A DNA stretch of 5,122 bases from Fusobacterium sp. (GTDB lineage: Bacteria; Fusobacteriota; Fusobacteriia; Fusobacteriales; Fusobacteriaceae). The notes below the pieces were generated by a model. The model had not been told where the DNA came from. It worked only from the letters and a program-made list of their open reading frames with translations, and did not search any database. A program made the translations under genes and the position numbers. Shown one piece after another: positions 1 through 5,122 of the stretch. The DNA is taken from NCBI GenBank assembly GCA_020024915.1, contig JAHHSZ010000087.1, forward strand, positions 1 to 5,122, in the 5' to 3' direction. The stretch's first letter is position 1, and each line of letters starts with the position of its first letter.

Positions 1-481
1 TAGCCATTGGTGCTAAACAGTTAGTTGTACAAGAAGCTCCAGAAATAACTGTTTCTGTACCATCTAATATGTCGTGGTTTACGTTATAAACTACAGTTTT
101 AAGATCTCCAGTTGCTGGTGCAGATATAACTACTTTTTTAGCTCCTGCTTTGATGTGAGCTTCTGCTTTTTCTTTCTTAGTGAAGAATCCAGTACACTCA
201 AGAACAACATCTACTCCCAATTCTCCCCAAGGTAACTCTTCAGGGTTAGCTTTTGCAAAAGTTTTTATCTCTTTTCCGTTTACTACGAAAGCATCTTCTT
301 TAACTTCGATAGTTCCATCGAATCTTCCTTGAGCTGAATCATATTTAAATAAGTGAGCTAACATATGAGCATCTGTTAAGTCGTTGATTGCTACTACATC
401 AAACTCAGGGTTTCCTACCATTAATCTTAATGCTAATCTTCCTATTCTTCCGAATCCGTTAATTGCTACTTTAACTGCCAT
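1..481 (-). CDS. gap: Glyceraldehyde-3-phosphate dehydrogenase, N-terminal part (3' end outside window)
   Basis: Type I GAPDH, the cytosolic glycolytic enzyme that oxidises glyceraldehyde 3-phosphate to 1,3-bisphosphoglycerate with NAD and phosphate. The first 160 codons are present. The family is about 335 residues, so roughly half is missing past the left edge. The Rossmann nucleotide-binding motif GFGRIGR is at residues 9-15. The AINDLTD stretch has Asp34 at the position that usually favours NAD over NADP. ECTGFF is near residues 95-100, and the catalytic-cysteine motif SCTTNC is at 150-155 with the nucleophile at Cys151. The ATG at 479-481 is preceded by a perfect AGGAGG seven bases upstream, which fixes the start. 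The frame is intact with no internal stop. It has its own promoter and so is probably transcribed independently of the upstream pseudouridine synthase gene. Identification is very secure; which paralogue it is, if several exist, cannot be told. Confidence 0.97.
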   Translation of the reverse strand, partial: MAVKVAINGFGRIGRLALRLMVGNPEFDVVAINDLTDAHMLAHLFKYDSAQGRFDGTIEVKEDAFVVNGKEIKTFAKANPEELPWGELGVDVVLECTGFFTKKEKAEAHIKAGAKKVVISAPATGDLKTVVYNVNHDILDGTETVISGASCTTNCLAPMA

Positions 482-488
482 TTCTATT

Positions 489-494
489 CCTCCT
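489..494 (-). promoter_or_regulatory. Strong ribosome binding site of gap
   Basis: On the minus strand this reads AGGAGG, a full anti-Shine-Dalgarno match, with a seven-base spacer to the ATG. It fits a very highly translated glycolytic gene and decides the start. Confidence 0.92.
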
Positions 495-516
495 AAAAAT
501 TTTTTAACTATGTAAA

Positions 517-550
517 ATATTTTATGTTTTTCATTATCTACATAAAATAT
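517..550. repeat. 11-bp perfect inverted repeat at the gap promoter
   Basis: The arms ATATTTTATGT (517-527) and ACATAAAATAT (540-550) are perfect reverse complements separated by 12 bases. The right arm overlaps the gap -10 box and the left arm lies in the early transcribed region. Because the predicted start (about 539) falls between the arms, this cannot be a full RNA hairpin from that promoter, so a DNA operator is the more natural reading. A 12-bp palindrome, TAAAATATTTTA (513-524), overlaps the left arm. The pure A/T content makes chance symmetry a real alternative. Confidence 0.45.
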
Positions 551-574
551 ATAACAAGTTCAATTCTTTGTCAA
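546..574 (-). promoter_or_regulatory. Sigma-70-type promoter of gap
   Basis: On the minus strand a consensus -35 box TTGACA (569-574) is followed after exactly 17 bases by a -10 box TATATT (546-551), one mismatch from TATAAT. Transcription would start near 539, giving a leader of about 57 bases before the gap ATG. The perfect -35, ideal spacing and correct placement make it the best promoter in the window, although AT-rich DNA raises the chance of -10-like matches. Confidence 0.78.
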
Positions 575-607
575 TTAACTCTTTTCTAATAATTTCATTA
601 GAGTTAA
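575..607. repeat. Inverted repeat just upstream of the gap -35 box
   Basis: TTAACTC (575-581) pairs with GAGTTAA (601-607). Inside, TAAT (587-590) pairs with ATTA (597-600), leaving a five-base bulge and a six-base loop. It abuts the -35 box at 569-574. No T-run follows on the minus strand, so it does not look like a terminator for the upstream gene. It could be a regulator site or chance. Confidence 0.35.
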
Positions 608-636
608 AATTCATCTTTTTATGATTATTTTTTAAT

Positions 637-664
637 CAGTTATATTTCATGTTTTATATAACTG
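637..664. repeat. 9-bp stem-loop between the pseudouridine synthase gene and gap
   Basis: CAGTTATAT (637-645) and ATATAACTG (656-664) are perfect reverse complements around a 10-base loop, 27 bases past the stop codon of the pseudouridine synthase gene. Read in the direction of that gene, the stem is followed by A-rich rather than T-rich sequence, so it is not a classical intrinsic terminator. It may still protect or define an mRNA 3' end. Read on the plus strand, a run of seven T (670-676) follows after a five-base gap, so it might weakly stop antisense transcription. Confidence 0.4.
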
Positions 665-690
665 TACTATTTTTTTCCAATATGAATAAT

Positions 691-1560
691 TTAGATTTCT
701 AGTAGTTTTTTCATATCTTCTGGGAGTTCTACTTCTACACTCTTTAGTTCTCCAGTTCCCACATCTGAAAATTCTGTTTTATAAGAGTGTAACATCTGTC
801 TATTTGCTCTCTTATCTGCTCCACCATACAATTCATCTCCCAAAAGTGGATAACCTTCTAAAGACATATGTGCTCTTATCTGATGTGTTCTTCCAGTTAA
901 CAACTCTGCCTCTATTAATGTCAGATTTTTATCAAGGAATCTTTTTAGGACTCTTATTTTAGTTTGAGCACTCTGTCCTCCTTCCTCTTCCTTTAGCTCC
1001 ACTCTTCTAAGTTCATCTCCAATCTTTCCAATTGGTCTATCTATTAAAAATTCATCTTTCTCTACAATTCCCAAAACAATAGCTTGATAAAACTTATTTA
1101 CCACACCTTTTTCTTGAAGGTATGATTGGGCGTAAGCATTTTTGGTTACTATTATTATTCCAGATGTATTCATATCAAGTCTATTATAAAATCTTGGTAC
1201 CATAATTTTACCTGTAGTTTGTAGAAAATAGTTTACCACACCATTAGCTAGTGTCTTATCAACCTTTTTCTGAGTTGGATGTACTATTATATATGGATCT
1301 TTATTTATAAGAAGTAAATTTTTATCCTCATAAGCTACCTTAATAGGTATATCCATAGGTTTTATCCCTGTCTCTTTCTCCTTCTCTCTTATGTGTAACC
1401 TATTTAATTTTCTTACCTTTTTACTGTTGTTTTTTACTCTTTTTCCATTTAGATATATCTCTAAGTTTCTCAAACCTCTTCCTGAATATCCCTTTGTCTC
1501 TTTGAGATATGTTCCTATCTCATAACCATCATACTCAGACTCTATTATATATTTTTTCAT
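691..1560 (-). CDS. RluA-family pseudouridine synthase
   Basis: Predicted cytoplasmic enzyme of 289 residues that isomerises uridine to pseudouridine in structured RNA, probably 23S rRNA. The exact target uridine cannot be read from sequence. Residues about 12-60 look like the small S4-type RNA-binding domain typical of this family, rich in Lys and Arg and containing the IYLNGKRV segment. The catalytic domain follows: INKDPYIIVHP near 85-95, the active-site motif NRLDMNTSG with the catalytic aspartate at 129, and the conserved GRTHQIRAHM at 223-232. The position before RLD is Asn instead of the common His, a substitution I recall in other low-GC anaerobe members. Length is normal. An in-frame TTG lies just upstream at 1561-1563 and would give 290 residues. 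The ATG is preferred because GAGGA ends seven bases before it but only four before the TTG. It is divergent from hemA and upstream of gap on the same strand. Family certain, subfamily not. Confidence 0.93.
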   Translation of the reverse strand: MKKYIIESEYDGYEIGTYLKETKGYSGRGLRNLEIYLNGKRVKNNSKKVRKLNRLHIREKEKETGIKPMDIPIKVAYEDKNLLLINKDPYIIVHPTQKKVDKTLANGVVNYFLQTTGKIMVPRFYNRLDMNTSGIIIVTKNAYAQSYLQEKGVVNKFYQAIVLGIVEKDEFLIDRPIGKIGDELRRVELKEEEGGQSAQTKIRVLKRFLDKNLTLIEAELLTGRTHQIRAHMSLEGYPLLGDELYGGADKRANRQMLHSYKTEFSDVGTGELKSVEVELPEDMKKLLEI

Positions 1561-1567
1561 CAATTAA

Positions 1568-1572
1568 TCCTC
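1568..1572 (-). promoter_or_regulatory. Ribosome binding site of the pseudouridine synthase gene
   Basis: GAGGA on the minus strand, seven bases before ATG at 1558-1560. This spacing favours the ATG over the overlapping upstream TTG at 1561-1563. Confidence 0.65.
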
Positions 1573-1588
1573 ACACTATCATTCTTTA

Positions 1589-1617
1589 ATTATATAAATT
1601 TTTTATCATTATTCGCT
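1589..1617 (-). promoter_or_regulatory. Possible promoter of the pseudouridine synthase gene
   Basis: A perfect TATAAT lies on the minus strand (1589-1594), about 30 bases upstream of the start codon. The hexamer 17 bases further up reads AGCGAA, a poor -35 box. In DNA this AT-rich a TATAAT match alone is weak evidence, but some promoter is needed here because the neighbouring gene is divergent. Confidence 0.35.
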
Positions 1618-1653
1618 ACTAATTTTCTAAATTATATCATATTTTTTAAATTA

Positions 1654-1685
1654 TTGTTAATTTTTTGTGAATAATATTATATAAT
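1654..1685 (+). promoter_or_regulatory. Probable promoter of the hemA operon
   Basis: TTGTTA (1654-1659) resembles a -35 box. A 17-base spacer leads to TTATAT (1677-1682), which overlaps a perfect TATAAT (1680-1685). The start would be near 1690, giving a leader of roughly 70 bases. The TATAAT itself has a less ideal 20-base distance to TTGTTA, so the exact -10 is ambiguous. The position between divergent genes supports a promoter here. Confidence 0.5.
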
Positions 1686-1687
1686 AT
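1674..1687. repeat. 14-bp perfect palindrome over the hemA -10 region
   Basis: ATATTATATAATAT is its own reverse complement and covers the predicted -10 box. It therefore presents a TATAAT on each strand. It could be an operator or only reflect A/T composition. Confidence 0.35.
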
Positions 1688-1703
1688 AACAATATGATAT
1701 AAG

Positions 1704-1723
1704 GCTGTTTTTATTAAAACTGC
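1704..1723 (+). repeat. Short leader hairpin upstream of hemA
   Basis: GCTGTTTT (1704-1711) and AAAACTGC (1716-1723) can pair around a TATT loop, with one T-T mismatch. It lies within the predicted 5' leader. The following TATTTCATT is only loosely T-rich, so an attenuator is possible but not supported. It resembles no riboswitch I recognise and is too small to be one. Confidence 0.4.
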
Positions 1724-1748
1724 TATTTCATTAAAGAAAAAATATTTT

Positions 1749-1754
1749 AAGGAG
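1749..1754 (+). promoter_or_regulatory. Ribosome binding site of hemA
   Basis: AAGGAG, nine bases before the ATG at 1764. It supports this start for the first gene of the operon. Confidence 0.85.
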
Positions 1755-1763
1755 AATATTTAA

Positions 1764-2771
1764 ATGTCACTAAAAATTGATGAGATTGTAGCCTTTGGAA
1801 TTTCTCATAAGGAGCTTACAACTGAAGAGAGAGAAATATTTATCCAGCAAAATCCTGCTGAGATTATTAATAAACTTTTTTTAGAAAAGAAGATAGGGGG
1901 ATATATCAATTTATCTACTTGTCTGAGGATAGAGTTTTATTTACAACTTATCAACGATTTTTCAACAGATGACTTACTTAGTACATTTAAGATAAAAAAA
2001 GGAATTTTTATTAAAAGAGGAGAAGAAGCTAGTGAGTATCTTTTTAAAGTTGCCTGTGGTTTTTTCTCTGTTATCAAGGGTGAAGATCAGATATTAGCAC
2101 AGATAAAAAAAGCTCATGCTACTGCATTGAAAGAAAAAACATCTTCTAAGATTCTAAATACTGTTTTCAATAAGGCTATTGATCTTGGAAAAAGATTCAG
2201 AACAAAAAGTAAAATATGTCATAATGCACTTTCATTAGAAGCAATATCTTTAAAATTTATTAAAGATTCCATTGGAGCTTTAGATGATAAAAAAGTTTTT
2301 ATCTTGGGAGTTGGAGATTTAGCACAATCTATTTTATACTTACTTGTTAAAGAAAGAGTTAAAAATATTACTATTACTAATAGGACATATCATAAAGCTC
2401 TTGAGGTAAAAAATATTTTTGATGTTGACATTGTTTCTTTTGAAAAAAAACTCCAAACTGTTTCTGATAATGATGTAATTATTAGTGTTACCTCTGCACC
2501 ACACCTAGTTCTTAGAGCTAATGATTTACAACCTTTATTACATAAAAGTAAAAAATATTTATTTTTAGATTTGGCTATGCCAAGAGATATTGATCAATCT
2601 CTTGGAGAGGTTGAAAATATTTCACTTTTCACTTTAGATGATATTTGGAGTGTATATAATAAACATCTAGCAACTAGAGATTCCTTAATAGAGAGTTACA
2701 GTTTTATGATTGATAAACAGATGGAAAATTTAAAAAAATGGTTTCAATATTATGAGGAAAGGATCATATAA
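1764..2771 (+). CDS. hemA: Glutamyl-tRNA reductase, C-terminally short form
   Basis: Catalyses the NADPH-dependent reduction of glutamyl-tRNA to glutamate-1-semialdehyde, the first committed step of C5-pathway tetrapyrrole synthesis in the cytoplasm. The N-terminal catalytic domain has GISHKELTTEERE (12-24) and the nucleophile motif STCLR with Cys53; most relatives have STCNR. The conserved block GEDQILAQIK is at 106-115. The NADPH domain starts near 172 with LGVGDLAQ (181-188) and NRT at 206-208. SVTSAP (241-246) and the LAMPRDID block (270-277) follow. After about residue 290 there is only a helical tail of about 45 residues. At 335 residues it is about 70-100 shorter than typical family members of roughly 400-430, and most of the usual C-terminal dimerisation domain is absent. 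The stop TAA shares one base with the hemC ATG, so the end is real within this sequence unless a frameshift lies near it. First gene of the hemA-hemC-cobA/hemD operon. Confidence 0.95.
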   Translation: MSLKIDEIVAFGISHKELTTEEREIFIQQNPAEIINKLFLEKKIGGYINLSTCLRIEFYLQLINDFSTDDLLSTFKIKKGIFIKRGEEASEYLFKVACGFFSVIKGEDQILAQIKKAHATALKEKTSSKILNTVFNKAIDLGKRFRTKSKICHNALSLEAISLKFIKDSIGALDDKKVFILGVGDLAQSILYLLVKERVKNITITNRTYHKALEVKNIFDVDIVSFEKKLQTVSDNDVIISVTSAPHLVLRANDLQPLLHKSKKYLFLDLAMPRDIDQSLGEVENISLFTLDDIWSVYNKHLATRDSLIESYSFMIDKQMENLKKWFQYYEERII

Positions 2772-3670
2772 TGAAGAAAAAGATAATTATTGGTAGTAGA
2801 GGAAGTCTTCTTGCGCTTGCTCAAAGTGAAATGATAAAAAAAAGATTGGAAAATAACTTTCCTGAAATTGAATTTGAGATAAAAAAGATAGTTACAAGTG
2901 GGGATAAAGATCTTATAAGCAACTGGAATAATAGTGACAAATCACTTAAAAGCTTTTTTACTAAAGAGATTGAGGTTGAACTTCTAAATGGTAGTATCGA
3001 TCTTGCTGTACACTCTATGAAGGATATGCCTATTCTTTCTCCAAAGGGATTGATCTGTGGAGCAGTACCAGATAGAGAGGACCCTAGAGATGTACTTGTA
3101 TCAAAAAGTGGGAAGAGTTTGTCGGAATTACCAATGGGAGCTATTGTTGGTACTAGCTCATTAAGAAGAACTATGAACCTTAAAAATCTAAGACCTGACT
3201 TACAAATTAAACAACTTAGAGGAAATATACACACTAGATTAAATAAATTAAAAAATGAAGATTATGATGCAATTTTACTAGCAGCTGCTGGTTTAAAAAG
3301 AGTTGGATTGGAAAATGAGATCACTGAATATCTAGATCCAAATAGATTTTTTCCTGCTCCTGCCCAAGGAGTTTTACATATACAGTGTAGAGAAAATGAT
3401 GAAGAGATTCGATCTATACTAAAATCTATACACAGAGAGGATATTGAAAGAGTAATAGTTATTGAAAGAGAGTTTTCAAAGATCTTTGATGGTGGTTGTC
3501 ACACTCCTATGGGTTGCTACTCTGAAGTAAATGGAGATGAGATAACTTTCTCTGGTATATATTTTAAAGATGAGAAAGGGTATACTGCTCAAATTACAGA
3601 AAAACTTAATAAAGGAATATGTGTAGCTCAAGCTGTAGCTGAGTGTATAAAGGAGAAAGTCAATGGATAA
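2771..3670 (+). CDS. hemC: Hydroxymethylbilane synthase (porphobilinogen deaminase)
   Basis: Cytosolic enzyme that joins four porphobilinogen molecules into the linear tetrapyrrole hydroxymethylbilane, using a covalently attached dipyrromethane cofactor. At 299 residues it has normal family length. Visible motifs are IGSRGSLLALAQ (8-19), the LAVHSMKDMP block with the catalytic Asp at 85, the substrate-carboxylate-binding arginines in GTSSLRR (127-133) and QLRGN (148-152), and PAPAQG (195-200). The cofactor-attachment loop GGCHTPMGC has the anchoring Cys at 243. The start ATG overlaps the hemA stop by one base. AAGGA (2759-2763) ends seven bases before it, inside the hemA tail, so translation is probably coupled. 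Its last eight bases overlap the next gene. Its product is the substrate of the HemD part of that gene. Confidence 0.97.
   Translation: MKKKIIIGSRGSLLALAQSEMIKKRLENNFPEIEFEIKKIVTSGDKDLISNWNNSDKSLKSFFTKEIEVELLNGSIDLAVHSMKDMPILSPKGLICGAVPDREDPRDVLVSKSGKSLSELPMGAIVGTSSLRRTMNLKNLRPDLQIKQLRGNIHTRLNKLKNEDYDAILLAAAGLKRVGLENEITEYLDPNRFFPAPAQGVLHIQCRENDEEIRSILKSIHREDIERVIVIEREFSKIFDGGCHTPMGCYSEVNGDEITFSGIYFKDEKGYTAQITEKLNKGICVAQAVAECIKEKVNG
3649..3655 (+). promoter_or_regulatory. Ribosome binding site of the cobA-hemD fusion, inside hemC
   Basis: AAAGGAG within the last codons of hemC, seven bases before the ATG at 3663. It fixes the start of the fusion gene and implies translational coupling through the eight-base overlap. 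Confidence 0.8.
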
Positions 3671-5122
3671 AAAAGGGAAAGTTTATATAATGGGTGCTGG
3701 ACCTGGAGATGCAGAACTACTTACATTAAAAGGTAAAAGAGCTATTGAGGAAGCTGATTGTGTAGTATATGATAGATTAATTAATAATCGTATCCTTAAC
3801 TATGCTAGAAAAGATGCTGAGATGATATATCTTGGAAAGAGAAACACTGAAGGTGGACTTATTCAAGACGAGATCAACAAAACAATTGTAAAAAAAGCTT
3901 TAGAAGGAAAAGTTGTAGCTAGAGTTAAAGGTGGAGATCCATTTGTATTTGGTAGAGGTGGAGAGGAAATTCAAGCTCTTTTTGAAAATGGAATTGAGTT
4001 TGAAGAGATTCCAGGTATAACTTCATCTGTATCTGTTCCAGCTTATGCTGGTATTCCTGTAACACATAGAGGTATGGCTAGATCTTTCCACGTTTTTACA
4101 GGACATACTATGGCTGATGGAGATTGGCATAACTTTGAAGCTATTGCTAAATTAGATGGAACTTTAGTATTTTTAATGGGAATCAAAAATCTGCCTATCA
4201 TTGTTGGAGATCTTATAAAAAATGGAAAGGATTCTAAAACTCCTGTAGCTATCATTGAAAAGGGAGCTACTACTGATCAGAGAGTTACTGTAGGTACACT
4301 AGAAAATATCATAGAGTTATCTCAAGAGAAGAAGATTGTTCCACCAGCTATCACTATTATTGGTGAAGTAGTTAACCTTAGAGATACTTTTAAATGGTTT
4401 GAAACAACTCAACTTTTTGGAAAAAAAGTTTTAGTTACAAGAGATAAAAGACAAGCTGGAGAGTTCTCTAACAAGATTGAAAAAATGGGTGGAGTAGCTA
4501 TTGAACTACCTTTTATAGAGATTGAATCAACTCTTGATAAATTGGATAGAGAGCAATTAAAAAGATACTCTGCTCTACTTTTTAATTCACCTAATGGTGT
4601 TAGAGAGTTTATGAATAAAGTTGAAGATATTAGAGATATTGCACATTTAAAAATAGGTGCTGTGGGAAGTAAGACTAAGGAGTTATTAGAGAGGTATAAG
4701 ATTAAAGCTGACTTTATTCCAGAGGAGTATCTAGTTGATAGATTGGCTGAAGAGTCTATTAAATATACTAATCCTGGAGATAGAGTACTTATTATCACTT
4801 CTGATATCTCACCTTGTGATGTTGATAAATTTAATTCTATATATAATAGAAATTTTGACAAGATTGTTGCTTATAGAACTAAAAGAATCATCAGAGATAA
4901 AAAAGAGGTACTTTCAAACTTAAAAAAAGTTGAGATTGTTACTTTTTTAAGCTCTTCTACTGTTGATGCTTTTATGGCAAGTATTGAGAATGATCTTGAA
5001 GCTATTAAAGGTATTAAATTTGCTTCTATCGGTCCAGTGACAAGTGACACTATGAGAAAATATGGACTTAACGTGGATTTTGAAGCAAAAGTTTATGATG
5101 TTAATGGTATTATTGAAGCTAT
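3663..5122 (+). CDS. cobA-hemD: Uroporphyrinogen-III C-methyltransferase / uroporphyrinogen-III synthase fusion (3' end outside window)
   Basis: Bifunctional cytosolic enzyme with 486 complete codons visible and no internal stop. Residues 1 to about 245 are the SAM-dependent uroporphyrinogen-III C-methyltransferase (SUMT), which makes precorrin-2. It shows VYIMGAGPGD (7-16), KGGDPFVFGRGGEE (89-102), PGITSS (117-122) and GIPVTHR (130-136). From about 253 (GKKVLVTR) to the edge is uroporphyrinogen-III synthase, which cyclises hydroxymethylbilane with inversion of ring D. It shows the NSPNGVREF segment, the TFLSSSTVDAF segment and the late ASIGPVTSDTM segment. HemD is poorly conserved, so this half is recognised by pattern and length. 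The end of the visible protein (YDVNGIIEA) resembles the usual HemD C-terminus, so probably only a few residues are missing. The gene overlaps hemC by eight bases (3663-3670). It can take the HemC product through uroporphyrinogen III to precorrin-2, the siroheme and cobalamin branch. Similar fusions are known from clostridial hem clusters. Confidence 0.95.
   Translation, partial: MDKKGKVYIMGAGPGDAELLTLKGKRAIEEADCVVYDRLINNRILNYARKDAEMIYLGKRNTEGGLIQDEINKTIVKKALEGKVVARVKGGDPFVFGRGGEEIQALFENGIEFEEIPGITSSVSVPAYAGIPVTHRGMARSFHVFTGHTMADGDWHNFEAIAKLDGTLVFLMGIKNLPIIVGDLIKNGKDSKTPVAIIEKGATTDQRVTVGTLENIIELSQEKKIVPPAITIIGEVVNLRDTFKWFETTQLFGKKVLVTRDKRQAGEFSNKIEKMGGVAIELPFIEIESTLDKLDREQLKRYSALLFNSPNGVREFMNKVEDIRDIAHLKIGAVGSKTKELLERYKIKADFIPEEYLVDRLAEESIKYTNPGDRVLIITSDISPCDVDKFNSIYNRNFDKIVAYRTKRIIRDKKEVLSNLKKVEIVTFLSSSTVDAFMASIENDLEAIKGIKFASIGPVTSDTMRKYGLNVDFEAKVYDVNGIIEA

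Noticed and set aside
621..635. Short GATTA/TAATC inverted repeat on the minus strand
   Set aside because: Only five base pairs in very AT-rich DNA with no associated signal, so it is likely chance.
610..690. Intrinsic terminator for the minus-strand pseudouridine synthase gene
   Set aside because: The hairpin is not followed by a T-run in the transcribed direction, so I list it only as a stem-loop.
1690..1763. Cobalamin or other riboswitch upstream of hemA
   Set aside because: The leader is only about 70 bases and lacks the conserved boxes and multi-helix structure of a cobalamin riboswitch. Only one small hairpin is visible.
2821..3234. 137-codon open frame on the minus strand inside hemC
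   Set aside because: It is opposite a well-conserved hemC with all motifs intact, resembles no family I know, and is an AT-rich antisense shadow.
4043..4255. 70-codon open frame on the minus strand inside the SUMT domain
   Set aside because: Antisense to strongly conserved SUMT motifs, with no family resemblance.
4409..4861. 150-codon open frame on the minus strand inside cobA-hemD
   Set aside because: It lies fully opposite the continuous fusion frame, has Ser/Leu-rich low-complexity composition and no recognisable motif.
4735..4923. 62-codon Leu/Ile-rich plus-strand frame that looks like a small membrane protein
   Set aside because: It is an out-of-frame reading of the HemD domain. The hydrophobicity comes from A/T-rich codons, and the HemD frame is clearly the real one.

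Overview
The window is AT-rich (by eye about 30% G+C). Its codons are strongly A/T-ending, arginine is mostly AGA, and Shine-Dalgarno sites are strong. Together with the gene content, this suggests an anaerobic low-GC bacterium, most likely Fusobacterium or a relative, with a Clostridia member as the alternative. This placement rests on composition and remembered protein similarity, not on a search.

Left part (1-1563), minus strand. The 5' third to half of gap (glyceraldehyde-3-phosphate dehydrogenase) leaves through the left edge. It is preceded by a good sigma-70-type promoter and several inverted repeats. Upstream of it, in the same direction, lies a complete RluA-family pseudouridine synthase gene. 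No classical intrinsic terminator was found between the two, but gap clearly has its own promoter.

Middle (1564-1763). A 200-base, very AT-rich divergent intergenic region separates the pseudouridine synthase gene from the plus-strand genes. It holds candidate promoters for both directions, a perfect palindrome over the plus-strand -10 region, and a short leader hairpin before hemA.

Right part (1764-5122), plus strand. This is a compact tetrapyrrole operon: hemA (glutamyl-tRNA reductase), hemC (hydroxymethylbilane synthase) and a cobA-hemD fusion (uroporphyrinogen-III C-methyltransferase joined to uroporphyrinogen-III synthase). The reading frames overlap by 1 and 8 bases, so translation is probably coupled. 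The encoded steps start at glutamyl-tRNA. They then cover porphobilinogen to hydroxymethylbilane, uroporphyrinogen III and precorrin-2, which is the branch toward siroheme and cobalamin. HemL and HemB, needed between HemA and HemC, are not in the window and probably lie downstream. The fusion reading frame runs off the right edge, probably only a few codons before its stop.

I see no mobile element, CRISPR array, tRNA, rRNA or clear novel system. The most interesting points are a glutamyl-tRNA reductase that is short at its C-terminus and has a changed residue beside the catalytic cysteine, the bifunctional CobA-HemD protein, and symmetric DNA elements at the gap and hemA promoters.
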